Notes: a model not told the origin generated them from the sequence alone. A DNA stretch of 64,000 nucleotides from Bombilactobacillus bombi (GCF_003522965.1 NZ_CP031513.1:186001-250000); one strand, 5' to 3'; shown: positions 45,601-55,510, counted from the first letter of the stretch. Numbers and translations: made by a program.

Positions 45601-46548
45601 ATGAATACTTTTGGAGAAATTATTGACCAAATTGCAATTTCATCTAAGATTATCATTCATCGTCATGTTAATCCGGATCCAGATGCTTTAGGATCCCAAT
45701 TAGGCTTGGCAGAAAGCATCCGTGCTACTTATCCACAAAAAAATGTCTTACTAGCTGGTGAAGGTGTTGGGGATTTAGACTGGATTAGTACAATGGATAC
45801 AGTGAAGGATACTGATTATCAAGATGCCTTGGTCATTGTTGTAGATACAGCTAATCGGCCTCGGATAAGTGATCAACGATATCATCAAGGTGCAAAATTA
45901 ATTAAAATTGATCACCATCCCAATGTTGATCCTTATGGAGATTTACGCTATGTCAATACCAGTGCTTCAAGCTGTTCAGAAATTATTGCAGATTTAATCA
46001 ATACTGCGGGAAATAAACTGCGGATGACTGCAAGGGTGGCTGCAAGTTTATATACCGGAATTGTAGGAGATACTGGACGCTTTTTGTATCCTAGTACGAC
46101 AGTTCATACTCTAGCAGTAGCAGCTCAGTTAGTGAGTTTTGATTTCGATGCGAATCTCATTAATTTAAAAATGGGGGAAATAACTTTAAATCAAGCTCGC
46201 TTGCAAGGATATGTTTATGATCACTTAGAAGTTGATGATAGTGGAGCGGCTAAATTAATTATTCCGCAATCTTTATTAAATTCATTGGATTTAACAACTG
46301 ATGATGCCCATGTGATTTTCTCAACTCCTGGTCGCCTGAAGGGTGTTCATAGTTGGGTGATGGGTGTGGAACAATTAGATGGCACTTATCGAGTACATTT
46401 GCGCTCTCAAGGACCCGCGATCAATGATTTGGCCGCTGCTCATCACGGTGGTGGTCATCCTCTGGCTAGTGGAGCTAAGGCACAAGATGAAGCTGAAATG
46501 CAACAAATTTTTACAGAACTGATTACTTTGCAACAACAATTTAAATAA
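45601..46548 (+). CDS. nrnA: Bifunctional oligoribonuclease/pAp phosphatase NrnA
   Basis: This is a 315-residue DHH/DHHA1 phosphoesterase. NrnA degrades short RNA and converts pAp to AMP. Metal-binding motifs are IHRHVNPDPDALGSQ, VVDTANRPR, LIKIDHHPNVD, and the C-terminal AAHHGGGHPLASGA. GGAGGA lies 6-7 bp before ATG 45601; the earlier in-frame ATG lies inside dinB. It ends at the start codon of the helicase region, so the two genes are closely linked. Confidence 0.93.
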   Translation: MNTFGEIIDQIAISSKIIIHRHVNPDPDALGSQLGLAESIRATYPQKNVLLAGEGVGDLDWISTMDTVKDTDYQDALVIVVDTANRPRISDQRYHQGAKLIKIDHHPNVDPYGDLRYVNTSASSCSEIIADLINTAGNKLRMTARVAASLYTGIVGDTGRFLYPSTTVHTLAVAAQLVSFDFDANLINLKMGEITLNQARLQGYVYDHLEVDDSGAAKLIIPQSLLNSLDLTTDDAHVIFSTPGRLKGVHSWVMGVEQLDGTYRVHLRSQGPAINDLAAAHHGGGHPLASGAKAQDEAEMQQIFTELITLQQQFK

Positions 46549-46562
46549 TGAGGTTATATTCT

Positions 46563-47912
46563 ATGGCAACATTTGCCGAGTATCATTGGCCGAATTTTAT
46601 TAATTCGGCATTAACTAAAATCAACTTTCAACATCCCACACCTGTGCAAGAACAGGTTATACCAATAATTATGGCCGGTCGAGATGTGATTACGCAAGCA
46701 CAAACTGGTAGTGGTAAAACGCATGCTTATTTACTACCGTTACTTAGTCAGATAACGTCTGATTTGCAGGTACAATTGGTAATCACTGCGCCTAGTCGAG
46801 AGTTGGCCTATCAAATTCGGACTGCAGCTGAAACTATTATCCAACAAGCACCCCAAACTTTACACATTGGTTTTTATGTGGGCGGCACCGATAAACAAAA
46901 ACAAATAAAACATTTGCAACAATGGCAACCACAAATTGTTATTGGCACACCAGGTAGAATTTGGGATTTAATCAATAATCATGTTCTACAAGTTCAAACG
47001 GTTAAATATTTTGTGATTGATGAAGCAGATATGACATTAGATATGGGATTTTTGCCCAGCGTTGATAAGATTGCCAGCAGCATGCCCCAAAAATTACAAA
47101 CGCTAGTTTTTTCGGCTACAATTCCCCAAAAATTACAACCATTTTTGAAAAAATATTTACATCAACCAGTTATTGAAAGACTGGAAGTACCAACAATAAT
47201 TGCACCTAATATCGATAATTGGGCACTATTTACTAAAGGCCGCGATAAGAATGCAGTTTTATATCAACTTCTCACATTGGGACAGCCTTATTTAGCCTTA
47301 ATATTTGCCAATACAATAAAAGCGGTTGATCAAATTTATGATTATTTAGCAGCTCAAGGCTTAAAAGTAGCGAAAATCCATGGCGATTTAACTCCGCGAG
47401 AACGAAAAAGAACAATGAAAGCTGTTGAACAAATGGAATATCAATATGTAGTTGCTTCTGATTTAGCAGCTAGAGGGATTGATATTCCTGGTGTTTCCCA
47501 TGTTATTAATGTTGAAATACCTAATGAAGACGAGTTTTTTGTTCATCGTGTAGGTCGAACAGGTCGTAATCAAATGAGCGGGATTGCCATTACTTTATAT
47601 GGTCCTGATGAAGAAGACAAAATTGCGCATTTAGAACAACTAGGTATTAAATTTAGTTATAAAGAAATTAAAAATAAAGAAATCGCAACAGCTAAGCCGC
47701 ATGATCGCCGTAAACAGCGGACTGCACATAATCAAACATTAGATCCTACTTTAAAGGGATTAGTTAAGAAAGAAAAGCGCAAGAAAAAGCCGGGTTATCG
47801 TAAAAAAATTAAGCAGGCAATTCAAAATGATCGCCAACAAAAACGAAAATTGGAGCAACGTTCAGAACGCCAACGCTTGCGTAAGCTGAAAAAACAACAA
47901 AATAAGATTTAA
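46563..47912 (+). CDS. cshB: DEAD-box RNA helicase (CshB-like)
   Basis: This 449-residue helicase has the Q motif (HPTPVQEQVIPIIM), AQTGSGKTHAY (motif I), PSRELAYQ, TPGRIWDL, VIDEADMTLDMGF (motif II), SATI, and HRVGRTGRNQ (motif VI). A strongly basic tail (about 385-449) would bind RNA. The type is close to CshB, used in cold adaptation and ribosome assembly. ATG 46563 is set by GAGG 9 bp upstream; ATG 46548 overlaps that site. The next gene has its own promoter. Confidence 0.88.
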   Translation: MATFAEYHWPNFINSALTKINFQHPTPVQEQVIPIIMAGRDVITQAQTGSGKTHAYLLPLLSQITSDLQVQLVITAPSRELAYQIRTAAETIIQQAPQTLHIGFYVGGTDKQKQIKHLQQWQPQIVIGTPGRIWDLINNHVLQVQTVKYFVIDEADMTLDMGFLPSVDKIASSMPQKLQTLVFSATIPQKLQPFLKKYLHQPVIERLEVPTIIAPNIDNWALFTKGRDKNAVLYQLLTLGQPYLALIFANTIKAVDQIYDYLAAQGLKVAKIHGDLTPRERKRTMKAVEQMEYQYVVASDLAARGIDIPGVSHVINVEIPNEDEFFVHRVGRTGRNQMSGIAITLYGPDEEDKIAHLEQLGIKFSYKEIKNKEIATAKPHDRRKQRTAHNQTLDPTLKGLVKKEKRKKKPGYRKKIKQAIQNDRQQKRKLEQRSERQRLRKLKKQQNKI

Positions 47913-47915
47913 AAT

Positions 47916-47944
47916 TTGACTTTTAGCTTAATTGTGATTATTAT
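47916..47944 (+). promoter_or_regulatory. alaS promoter
   Basis: TTGACT (47916-47921), a 17-bp spacer and TATTAT (47939-47944) put the transcript start near 47951, just before the T-box leader. Confidence 0.7.
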
Positions 47945-47960
47945 TTGTGTGGACATATTA

Positions 47961-48133
47961 TTAGTTGGATTTTTTTCAGAGAGGATAGGTTGGTGTGACT
48001 ATCTAAAAATTGGCTAGTAATGCTACCATAAATCGATACAACTAAGAAAATTTAAAGAGGCAAACGACAAAATCGTTGCAATCAAGGTGGTACCGCGCTG
48101 GGGCGTCCTTGAACGGCAACGATTTTGTTTTTG
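47961..48133 (+). promoter_or_regulatory. T-box riboswitch (alanyl) with terminator
   Basis: The universal T-box sequence AAGGTGGTACCGCG is at 48084-48097. Stem I appears to be closed by TTAGTTG (47961-47967) with CAACTAA (48039-48045), only about 85 nt, and contains the typical AGAGAG and GGTTGGTG elements. A GCT at 48022-48024 is the probable alanine specifier. The antiterminator uses AAGG/CCTT (48084-48110). The terminator uses CAAAATCGTTGC (48068-48079) with its complement at 48116-48127, then T residues. Uncharged tRNA-Ala would switch alaS on. Confidence 0.92.
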
Positions 48134-48149
48134 TTTGGAGGCAATATAA

Positions 48150-50786
48150 ATGAAAAAAATGTCTAGTGCACAAGTACGGCAAATGTTTCTTGACTTTTTT
48201 AAAACTAAAGGACACACAATTGAACCTAGTGCATCTTTAATTCCTCAAAATGATCCAACATTGCTTTGGATTAATTCGGGAGTAGCAACGCTTAAAAAAT
48301 ATTTTGATGGAGAAGTTATTCCCAAAAATCCGCGTCTGACTTCGGCCCAAAAGAGTATTCGTACCAACGATATTGAAAATGTTGGACGCACTGCTCGTCA
48401 CCAGACATTTTTTGAAATGTTAGGTAACTTTTCTGTGGGTGACTATTTTAAAGATGAGGCAATTGCTTGGGCTTGGGAATTGATGACCAGTCCAAAGTGG
48501 TTTGATTTTGATCCTGAAAAACTCTACATTACAGTTTATCCGAAAGATACCACAGCTTATGATTTATGGATTAAACAAGGTGTTAGTCCGAATCATATTT
48601 TTAAAGATGAAGATAACTTTTGGGATATTGGCGTCGGTCCTAGTGGTCCTGATTCAGAAATTTTCTTTGATCGCGGGCAAGAAAATAATGATGTCGCTGA
48701 AAATGACCCTGAAAACTATCCTGGGGGCGAAAATGCTCGTTATCTGGAAATTTGGAATATTGTTTTTTCACAATTTAATCATTTGCCAGATGGGCGTTTT
48801 GTTGATCAACCACATAAGAATATTGATACCGGTATGGGATTAGAACGGATTGTTTCCGTAATTCAAGATGCTCCGACTAACTTTGAAACTGATCTGTTTA
48901 TGCCGATTATTCAAGCAACAGAAAAACTAAGCGCTAATAAACATTATGCTGCTAATCTTGAAGATGATGTAGCTTTTAAGATTATTGCGGATCATGCACG
49001 TGCAGTTACTTTTGCGATTGGAGATGGGGCGATTCCATCTAATGAAGGTCGAGGCTATGTTTTACGCCGCTTAATTCGGCGGGCAGCCTTAAATGGACAA
49101 AAATTGGGTATTAATCATGAATTTTTGTACCAATTAGTGCCAGTAGTTGGTAAAATTATGGAAAGCTATTATCCAGAAATTTTACAACAAAAAGATTTTA
49201 TTCAAAAAGTTATTCGCTCAGAAGAAGAACGTTTTGCAAAGACTTTGAGTGAAGGTTTAGATTTATTAAATGCGGAAATTGCACAAGTGAAAGCTAACAA
49301 TAGTGCTGTCTTAAGTGGACAAGCAGCCTTTCGTTTATTTGACACTTATGGATTTCCTTATGAATTAACAGTTGAATATGCCCAAGAACAAGGCTTGAGT
49401 GTCGATAAAGATGCGTTTAATGCTGAAATGGAAAAGCAAAAAACACGTGCTCGGCAAGCTCGCGGTCATCAACAATCTATGGGCTCACAAGACAAGTTGT
49501 TGATGTCAATTAAAACTCCAAGTAAATTTGTCGGCTATGACCGCTTCAGCAGTGATCAATGTACTCTCAAAAATATTATTGCTCATGATCAAGCTGTAGA
49601 CCAGATTGCTGAAGGATCGGCGCAATTAATTTTTGATCAGACTCCTTTTTATGCTGAAATGGGTGGTCAGGTTGCTGATGTTGGAGTGATTAAGGATAGC
49701 AACGGCGAAATAGTTGCACAAGTTGATGATGTTCAACATGCTCCAAATGGTCAAAACTTACATTTTGTAACTGTTCAAGCACCTTTAACAATTAACGAAC
49801 AATATCATCTAGAAATTGATGAAACTTTTCGCAAAAAAGTTCGCCGTAATCACACTGCCACTCACTTATTAGATCAAGCGCTAAGAAATGTATTAGGTCC
49901 ACATACCCATCAAGCCGGTTCGTTAGTAGAACCAGATTATTTACGCTTTGATTTTACTAGTTTAGAGAAAGTGACAGCTCAACAATTGGCTCAAATTGAA
50001 CAAATTGTTAATGAGCAAATCTGGAAAGAAATTCCGGTGGAAACTATTGAAACTGATTTAGATTCTGCCAAGAAAATGGGAGCTATTGCTTTATTTGATG
50101 ATAAATATGGCGATCAAGTCCGAGTCGTCAAGATTGGTGACTTTTCGCTAGAGCTTTGCGGTGGTACTCATGTTGCCAATACTGCGGAGATTGGTTTATT
50201 TAAAATTACCGCGGAAGCTTCCACAGGTGCGGGCGTACGTCGAATTACAGCTGTAACGAGTCAAGAAGCTTGGCAATATTATGAAGATCAAATGAGTACT
50301 TTAACAGCAGTAAAAGAGCAATTAAAAACTGCACAAACTAAAGATATTCCTGCAAAAGTGGAACAAATTAATACAGAATTGAAGACTACTCAAAGACAAT
50401 TAGATAATTTGCAATCGAAGTTAGTACAACAACAAGCAGGCAATATTTTAGATCAAGTGGAACAAGTTGGCCAATGGAGCTTGACAGCGGCTATTGCACC
50501 AGTTAAAGATATGAAAGAATTACGCCAAATTGCTGATGATTGGAAAAATAAGAATAATTCCGATATCCTAGTACTAGGAGCTAAAAATGACGCGAAAGCT
50601 AATTTATTAGTTGCAGTTGATGAAAAAGCAATCACGGCTGGTATTACAGCCGGCAATTTAATTAAGCAAATTGCTCCTAAAATTAATGGCGGCGGCGGCG
50701 GTCGTGACCAATTGGCTCAAGCTGGTGGTAAAAATCCTGCTGGTTTACAGGATGCAATACAAGCAGCTAAAAAATTATTAAATTAA
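48150..50786 (+). CDS. alaS: Alanine--tRNA ligase
   Basis: AlaRS (878 residues) charges tRNA-Ala and edits mischarged serine and glycine. The class II core includes HQTFFEMLGNFSVGDYF and TGMGLERI. The editing domain has HTATHLLDQALR, and the zinc-type motif CGGTHVANT follows. The C-terminal C-Ala domain has GGGGGRDQLAQAGGKNP. The length is standard. GGAGG lies 9 bp before the ATG. It is regulated by the T-box leader. Confidence 0.97.
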   Translation: MKKMSSAQVRQMFLDFFKTKGHTIEPSASLIPQNDPTLLWINSGVATLKKYFDGEVIPKNPRLTSAQKSIRTNDIENVGRTARHQTFFEMLGNFSVGDYFKDEAIAWAWELMTSPKWFDFDPEKLYITVYPKDTTAYDLWIKQGVSPNHIFKDEDNFWDIGVGPSGPDSEIFFDRGQENNDVAENDPENYPGGENARYLEIWNIVFSQFNHLPDGRFVDQPHKNIDTGMGLERIVSVIQDAPTNFETDLFMPIIQATEKLSANKHYAANLEDDVAFKIIADHARAVTFAIGDGAIPSNEGRGYVLRRLIRRAALNGQKLGINHEFLYQLVPVVGKIMESYYPEILQQKDFIQKVIRSEEERFAKTLSEGLDLLNAEIAQVKANNSAVLSGQAAFRLFDTYGFPYELTVEYAQEQGLSVDKDAFNAEMEKQKTRARQARGHQQSMGSQDKLLMSIKTPSKFVGYDRFSSDQCTLKNIIAHDQAVDQIAEGSAQLIFDQTPFYAEMGGQVADVGVIKDSNGEIVAQVDDVQHAPNGQNLHFVTVQAPLTINEQYHLEIDETFRKKVRRNHTATHLLDQALRNVLGPHTHQAGSLVEPDYLRFDFTSLEKVTAQQLAQIEQIVNEQIWKEIPVETIETDLDSAKKMGAIALFDDKYGDQVRVVKIGDFSLELCGGTHVANTAEIGLFKITAEASTGAGVRRITAVTSQEAWQYYEDQMSTLTAVKEQLKTAQTKDIPAKVEQINTELKTTQRQLDNLQSKLVQQQAGNILDQVEQVGQWSLTAAIAPVKDMKELRQIADDWKNKNNSDILVLGAKNDAKANLLVAVDEKAITAGITAGNLIKQIAPKINGGGGGRDQLAQAGGKNPAGLQDAIQAAKKLLN

Positions 50787-50917
50787 GTTTTTATTGATAG
50801 TTTAATTAATAGTTGTGAAGTGGTATTTAATTGCTAAAATACAACCAGTAGAAAAATAATATTTGTGGTTATTTTGTTTTTTGAGTATGATAGGGGATAT
50901 AAAAGGGGTGAAAGCTT

Positions 50918-51190
50918 GTGAGTTCATTAGACAATACAATGAGTTTTGATTTTAACGAAAGTCGTCGTCAAGATGTGCGCGATACCTTAAAAAAGGTCTA
51001 TCAAGCATTGGAAGATAAGGGCTATAATCCTATCAACCAGATTGTTGGTTACTTATTATCCGGTGATCCAGCTTATATTCCACGGTATAATGATGCCCGC
51101 AACTTGATATTAAAGCATGAACGTGATGAAATTATTGAAGAATTAGTGCGTTTTTATTTGGAACATGACCATCATGAGGTAAATAAGTGA
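50918..51190 (+). CDS. ireB: IreB family regulatory phosphoprotein
   Basis: This is a 90-residue protein of UPF0297. In Enterococcus faecalis IreB is phosphorylated on N-terminal Thr by the kinase IreK and influences cephalosporin tolerance. A Thr is found at residue 7 ([10 protein letters not shown]) in the right region. It has a GTG start after AGGGGTG. It heads the conserved ireB-ruvX-yrzB set. Overlap with ruvX (4 bp) means coupled translation. Confidence 0.92.
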   Translation: MSSLDNTMSFDFNESRRQDVRDTLKKVYQALEDKGYNPINQIVGYLLSGDPAYIPRYNDARNLILKHERDEIIEELVRFYLEHDHHEVNK

Positions 51191-51630
51191 GAATAATGGG
51201 ATTAGATGTTGGCTCTAAAACAGTCGGTGTAGCTGTGAGTGATTTATTAGGCTGGACTGCTCAAGGAGTTGAAATTATTCGAATTAATGAAGATCAAGAA
51301 GAATATGGTTTAGAACGCTTAGCGCAATTAGTGAAAAAGTATCAAGTTGAAAAATTTGTCGTCGGCTTTCCGAAGAATATGAATAATTCTATTGGTGAAC
51401 GTGCTGAAAAATCACGAAATTATGGTAATATGATTGCTGAAAAATTTAATTTACCAGTAGATTACATTGATGAGCGTTTAACAACTGTTCAAGCTTCGCG
51501 AATGTTAATTGAAGAAGGCGACGTTTCCCGTCAAAAAAGGCATCAAGTTATTGATGAACTAGCGGCAGTAATGATTTTGCAAAATTATTTAGACCGTTTA
51601 TCATATCAAAATTCACAACCGCATAATTAG
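51187..51630 (+). CDS. ruvX: Putative pre-16S rRNA nuclease / Holliday junction resolvase-like RuvX
   Basis: This 147-residue RNase H-fold protein (YqgF) is needed for the 5' maturation of 16S rRNA and was first annotated as a Holliday junction resolvase. Motifs are [28 protein letters not shown] and [11 protein letters not shown] with the catalytic acidic residues. The start is GTG, overlapping the end of ireB; GAGG lies about 8 bp upstream. Confidence 0.93.
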   Translation: MRIMGLDVGSKTVGVAVSDLLGWTAQGVEIIRINEDQEEYGLERLAQLVKKYQVEKFVVGFPKNMNNSIGERAEKSRNYGNMIAEKFNLPVDYIDERLTTVQASRMLIEEGDVSRQKRHQVIDELAAVMILQNYLDRLSYQNSQPHN

Positions 51631-51641
51631 AGAGGTTAGTT

Positions 51642-51947
51642 ATGGCAAATCCAATAGACAATGATGATCGTGAAATTATCCTAAGTGACGATCAAGGTAA
51701 TGAAGAAGCTTATCGTGTATTATTTACTTTTGATGCAGAAGATTATGGCAAATCTTACGTCTTGATGTATCGAGCTAGTGATGAGACTGAAGATGAAATT
51801 GAAATCCAAGCTTTTAGTTATACACCTGATGAAAATGGTGATGTGACTTCTGGTGACTTGGAACCTATTCAAGATGAAGCTGAATGGGATATGGTTCAAG
51901 AAGTGTTGAATACTTTTTCTGCTGACGATCAGCCAGACGAGCAATAA
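51642..51947 (+). CDS. yrzB: DUF1292 family protein (YrzB)
   Basis: This is a small acidic protein (101 residues) of DUF1292, found after ruvX in most Firmicutes. ILSDDQGNEEAYRVLFTFDAEDYGKSYVLMYRA is the conserved part; the C-terminal half is rich in Asp and Glu. Its function is unknown. AGAGG precedes the ATG by about 8 bp. It is likely part of the ireB operon. Confidence 0.92.
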   Translation: MANPIDNDDREIILSDDQGNEEAYRVLFTFDAEDYGKSYVLMYRASDETEDEIEIQAFSYTPDENGDVTSGDLEPIQDEAEWDMVQEVLNTFSADDQPDEQ

Positions 51948-51970
51948 AATACGAATATTAGGGTGTAAGA

Positions 51971-52513
51971 ATGGTAAGTGGATTAATTATTCTGATTCTA
52001 GCATATGGCGTTTACGTTGGTGTTAGAAGAGGATTAGTGCTGCAGGCAATTTATACAATTGGATATACAATTAGTTTTATTTTGGCCTATCTAAGTTGTC
52101 GTTGGTTAGGACCTAAATTGGATTTAATTGTGCCGTATCCATCAGCTTCCCCGCATAGTTATTTTGCATTTTTTAGTCAAAAGGTTAGTTTGAGTTTAGA
52201 TCGCTCATTTTACTGTGGCATTGCCTTTTTACTGGTGTTATTTGGGGGTTGGATTATTACACGGATTATTGGGGCTTATTTATATGATTTAACTTTTTAT
52301 CCTTTAGAAGCCGATCTTAACCGTGTAAGTAGTGCTTTATTATCTTTTGTCTGTAATTATGTAGCTATATTTGTAGTCTTATATGTTTTAGCATTAGTAC
52401 CTATTTATGGCTTACAAAAAGCACTCAATCATTCCTGGCTAGCATCAATTATGATTCGCTACTCGGCATTTTTGACACATTCGTTTACCCAATTACTTTT
52501 AGCAGTTCCCTAA
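51971..52513 (+). CDS. CvpA family membrane protein
   Basis: This 180-residue protein has four hydrophobic helices (about 2-20, 28-45, 75-98, 120-148) and the CvpA layout: an opening LIILILAYGVYVGVRRGLVLQ with the conserved Gly-x-x-x-Gly/Arg pair, and NRVSSALLSFVCNY in the third helix region. CvpA is linked to colicin V export and envelope homeostasis in E. coli; the role here is open. It sits between yrzB and mutS2, which is the usual place for cvpA in Firmicutes. Confidence 0.82.
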   Translation: MVSGLIILILAYGVYVGVRRGLVLQAIYTIGYTISFILAYLSCRWLGPKLDLIVPYPSASPHSYFAFFSQKVSLSLDRSFYCGIAFLLVLFGGWIITRIIGAYLYDLTFYPLEADLNRVSSALLSFVCNYVAIFVVLYVLALVPIYGLQKALNHSWLASIMIRYSAFLTHSFTQLLLAVP

Positions 52514-52537
52514 TATTTAATTAACAATAATGTAATT

Positions 52538-52568
52538 AAAAGGCTGGCAATTTTTGCTTTGCCTTTTT
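52538..52568 (+). terminator. Rho-independent terminator
   Basis: AAAAGGC (52538-52544) pairs with GCCTTTT (52561-52567), with inner GCAA/TTGC pairing, followed by T. It ends the ireB-cvpA transcript, 23 bp before mutS2. Confidence 0.78.
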
Positions 52569-52590
52569 GTTGCATTTAAAGGAAAAATAA

Positions 52591-54945
52591 ATGAATAAAA
52601 GAATTTTAAAAACTTTAGAATATCAAAAAATAAAAACAGCCCTGGAGCAATTTTTGATTACTGCCCAAGGACAAGAACAATTACAAAAATTGTTTCCGAG
52701 TGATAAACAAGCACAAGTACAGAATTGGCTCAATGAAACTAAAGATGGCGTGGATATTTTACGACTGGGACATGAAATTCCTGTAACCCCTACACATTCA
52801 ATTAATGCAGAACTACAGCGCTTGAAAATTGCTGCCATTTTAAATGGTAATGAATTATATCATATTAACCAAATTTTACAAACCGCCAAAAATATTAAAG
52901 ATATTTTTACCGAATTACGCAGTGATGGTGTTAATTTAAGAGCTTTATATGAAGTTGTAGATCAGTTAACCAGTTTGCCTAGTGTGGCTGAGCGGCTGGC
53001 ACAGTCGGTTGATCAAACGGGGAAAATTTTAGATAATGCCTCACCAGAATTAAAACGAATTCGCAAAACACTGCAAAATGCTCAACAGCGAGTACGTGAG
53101 CGCATGGAACAGTATTTGCGTGGATCAAGTAGCAAATACTTAAGTGAACCAATTATCACTATTCGTGAGGGGCATTTAGTTTTACCGGTTAAACAGTCTG
53201 CTCGTAATCACTTTGGCGGTGTAGTTTATGATCAAAGTGCTAGTGGACAAACAGTTTATGTTGAGCCGCAAAGCGTGATTGCACTTAATAATACTGTCCA
53301 AGAACAACAAATTGCGGAAAAACAAGAATTACAAAAAATTATGCAGGAATTAAGTGATTTACTACGACCTTATCAAAGTGAATTACGCCAAAATGCTTGG
53401 TTAATTGGTCAATTAGATTTAGTTAATGCCAAAGCAAAGTATGCAGAACAATTGCGGGCAAGTGAACCTTTGTTGACGAATGATAATCAAGTTGATTTAA
53501 AATCTGCTCGACATCCTCTGATTGATCCACACCAAGTTGTGCCTAATGATATTAAACTCGGCATAGATTATCAAAATTTAATTATTACTGGGCCCAATAC
53601 AGGTGGTAAAACCATTGCCTTAAAGACAGTTGGTTTATTACAATTAATGGCTCAATCAGGTCTGTTTATTCCAGCAGCTGAAGAAAGTAAAGTAGCCGTC
53701 TTTCAGCAGATATTTGCAGATATCGGTGATGAGCAGTCAATTGAACAAAATTTAAGCACTTTTTCTTCACATATGGATAATATTATCAATATTTTACAAC
53801 ACACTTCTGCCGATAGTTTAATATTGCTAGATGAACTAGGAGCTGGTACTGATCCACAAGAGGGTGCTGCCTTAGCTATTGCGATTATTGAAGCCTTTAG
53901 TAAGAAAGATTGCACTTTAATGGTTACTACTCACTATCCAGAATTAAAAGTTTTTGCCTATAACTTTAAACGGACTATCAATGCTTCAATGGAATTTGAT
54001 CAAGAGTCTTTGCAGCCAACTTATCGCTTATTAATTGGAATTCCTGGTAGTAGTAATGCTTTTGATATTGCTAATCGTTTAGGAATGGATCAGCAAATTG
54101 TTGAACGTGCCAGACAATTGCAAAGTGGGGAAAGTCAAGATTTAAACGCAATGATTCAAGATTTGGAAAAGCAACGTAAAAATTATGAAACTTCCGCCTT
54201 CAATTATCAGCAACAAGCCCAAGAATTACAACGAAAATCAGCTGCAGTCGCTGCAAAAGAAGAAAAATTGCAACAACAAAAAGATCAAATTATTGATCAA
54301 GCCAAGCTTCGTGCGAATCAGTTAGTAGAACAATCGCAACAACAAGCTGATAAAATCATTGCTCAATTGCGACAATTACAACAACAAGCTGATACTGTGG
54401 TTAAAGATGATCAGATAATAAGTGCGCAAACGCAATTGAAAAAGTTACATCATGAACGGCAATTACAGCAAAATAAGGTGTTGCGTCGAGAAAAAAAGAA
54501 GCAAGCTATTAAAATTGGGGATGACGTTCATGTTGATTCTTACGATCAAGATGGGGTAGTCATTGGCCAAGATAAAAAAGGCAATTTTGAAGTGCAACTA
54601 GGAATTTTAAAAATGCGCTTACCCAAAGAACAATTGACTAAAATTAAACCCGAAAAACAAGAAAATCAACAACAAGTATCGCGTCAACGAGCTCATAGTG
54701 CCTTACCATTACAGTTGGATTTGCGAGGCGAACGTTATGAAGAAGCAATGGCTGACTTAGATCAGTATATTGATTCAGCTTTATTAGCAAATTATAGCCA
54801 AGTCACGATTGTTCATGGTTTTGGCACTGGGGCAATTCGTAAAGGCGTGCAAAAATATTTACAAAATAACCCGCGCATCAAAAAGTTTGGTTATGCGCCC
54901 GCTAATGCTGGCGGACAAGGAGCAACGATTGTCAATTTAGGATAA
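52591..54945 (+). CDS. mutS2: MutS2 (RqcU) ribosome/DNA ATPase
   Basis: MutS2 (784 residues) lacks the mismatch-reading domain of MutS. In Bacillus it splits collided ribosomes, and in other species it suppresses recombination. The ATPase has GPNTGGKTIALKT (about 328), LLDELGAGTDPQEGAALA, and TTHYPELKVFAY. A long Gln-rich coiled coil (about 515-640) is followed by a C-terminal Smr domain (from about 707) with LDLRGERYEEA and VHGFGTGAIRKGV, the nuclease motif. AAAGGAAAA lies before the ATG. Confidence 0.95.
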   Translation: MNKRILKTLEYQKIKTALEQFLITAQGQEQLQKLFPSDKQAQVQNWLNETKDGVDILRLGHEIPVTPTHSINAELQRLKIAAILNGNELYHINQILQTAKNIKDIFTELRSDGVNLRALYEVVDQLTSLPSVAERLAQSVDQTGKILDNASPELKRIRKTLQNAQQRVRERMEQYLRGSSSKYLSEPIITIREGHLVLPVKQSARNHFGGVVYDQSASGQTVYVEPQSVIALNNTVQEQQIAEKQELQKIMQELSDLLRPYQSELRQNAWLIGQLDLVNAKAKYAEQLRASEPLLTNDNQVDLKSARHPLIDPHQVVPNDIKLGIDYQNLIITGPNTGGKTIALKTVGLLQLMAQSGLFIPAAEESKVAVFQQIFADIGDEQSIEQNLSTFSSHMDNIINILQHTSADSLILLDELGAGTDPQEGAALAIAIIEAFSKKDCTLMVTTHYPELKVFAYNFKRTINASMEFDQESLQPTYRLLIGIPGSSNAFDIANRLGMDQQIVERARQLQSGESQDLNAMIQDLEKQRKNYETSAFNYQQQAQELQRKSAAVAAKEEKLQQQKDQIIDQAKLRANQLVEQSQQQADKIIAQLRQLQQQADTVVKDDQIISAQTQLKKLHHERQLQQNKVLRREKKKQAIKIGDDVHVDSYDQDGVVIGQDKKGNFEVQLGILKMRLPKEQLTKIKPEKQENQQQVSRQRAHSALPLQLDLRGERYEEAMADLDQYIDSALLANYSQVTIVHGFGTGAIRKGVQKYLQNNPRIKKFGYAPANAGGQGATIVNLG

Positions 54946-55011
54946 AGGCAAATAATTTTGTGAATAGTATAAATCTTGTTAGAATAAGATTAATTATGAG
55001 GAGATGATATG

Positions 55012-55320
55012 ATGGTTGAAGAAGTGACTGATCAAAATTTTCAAGATGAAACTGGTCAAGGCTTAGTTTTAACTGATTTTTGGGCAACGTGGTGTGGTCC
55101 TTGTCGGATGCAATCTCCAGTTGTGGAAAAGCTTTCTGGTCAATATGATGATGTAAAATTTACCAAAATGGATGTTGATGCTAATCCTGAGACACCAAAC
55201 TCATTTGGTATTCAAGCTATTCCAACTTTATTATTAAAGAAAGACGGTAAAGTTGTAGAAACAATGGTTGGTTATCAAAGTGAATCTCAATTAAAACAAA
55301 TAATTGAAAAACATTCTTAA
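55012..55320 (+). CDS. trxA: Thioredoxin
   Basis: Thioredoxin (102 residues) reduces disulfides in cytosolic proteins. The active site WATWCGPCRM is intact, as are the buried Asp in LTDFWA and the cis-Pro in IQAIPTLLL. GAGGAG at 54998-55003 fits the second of two adjacent ATG codons better (55012, 8 bp; 55009, 5 bp). The gene follows mutS2 by 66 bp with a possible promoter between, and ends at a strong terminator. Confidence 0.95.
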   Translation: MVEEVTDQNFQDETGQGLVLTDFWATWCGPCRMQSPVVEKLSGQYDDVKFTKMDVDANPETPNSFGIQAIPTLLLKKDGKVVETMVGYQSESQLKQIIEKHS

Positions 55321-55326
55321 AAGAAG

Positions 55327-55356
55327 AACCGCTCAAAATTTGAAGCGGTTTTTTTT
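55327..55356 (+). terminator. Terminator after trxA
   Basis: AACCGCT (55327-55333) pairs with AGCGGTT (55344-55350), with AAA/TTT inside, followed by TTTTTT. Confidence 0.9.
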
Positions 55357-55394
55357 GTCATAAATTTATTGTTGAATGGACGATTTTAAATAAT

Positions 55395-55482
55395 TTGTTC
55401 TGATTTACATTTTTGCTATAATGTATGTAATTGCCGTCAATTTAAAAAAGTAATCCAAAGTGAAATCGAAGTGTTATACTAG
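55395..55482 (+). promoter_or_regulatory. dlt promoter region
   Basis: TTGTTC (55395-55400), 16 bp, then TATAAT (55417-55422) form one promoter. A second -10-like TATACTAG is at 55475-55482. TATAATGTATGTAATT (55417-55432) is nearly repeated before the response regulator gene at 63217. TATACTAG also occurs in the bceA promoter. Confidence 0.55.
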
Positions 55483-55510
55483 CAATTGTTGATAAAAGGA
55501 GTAATGAGCA

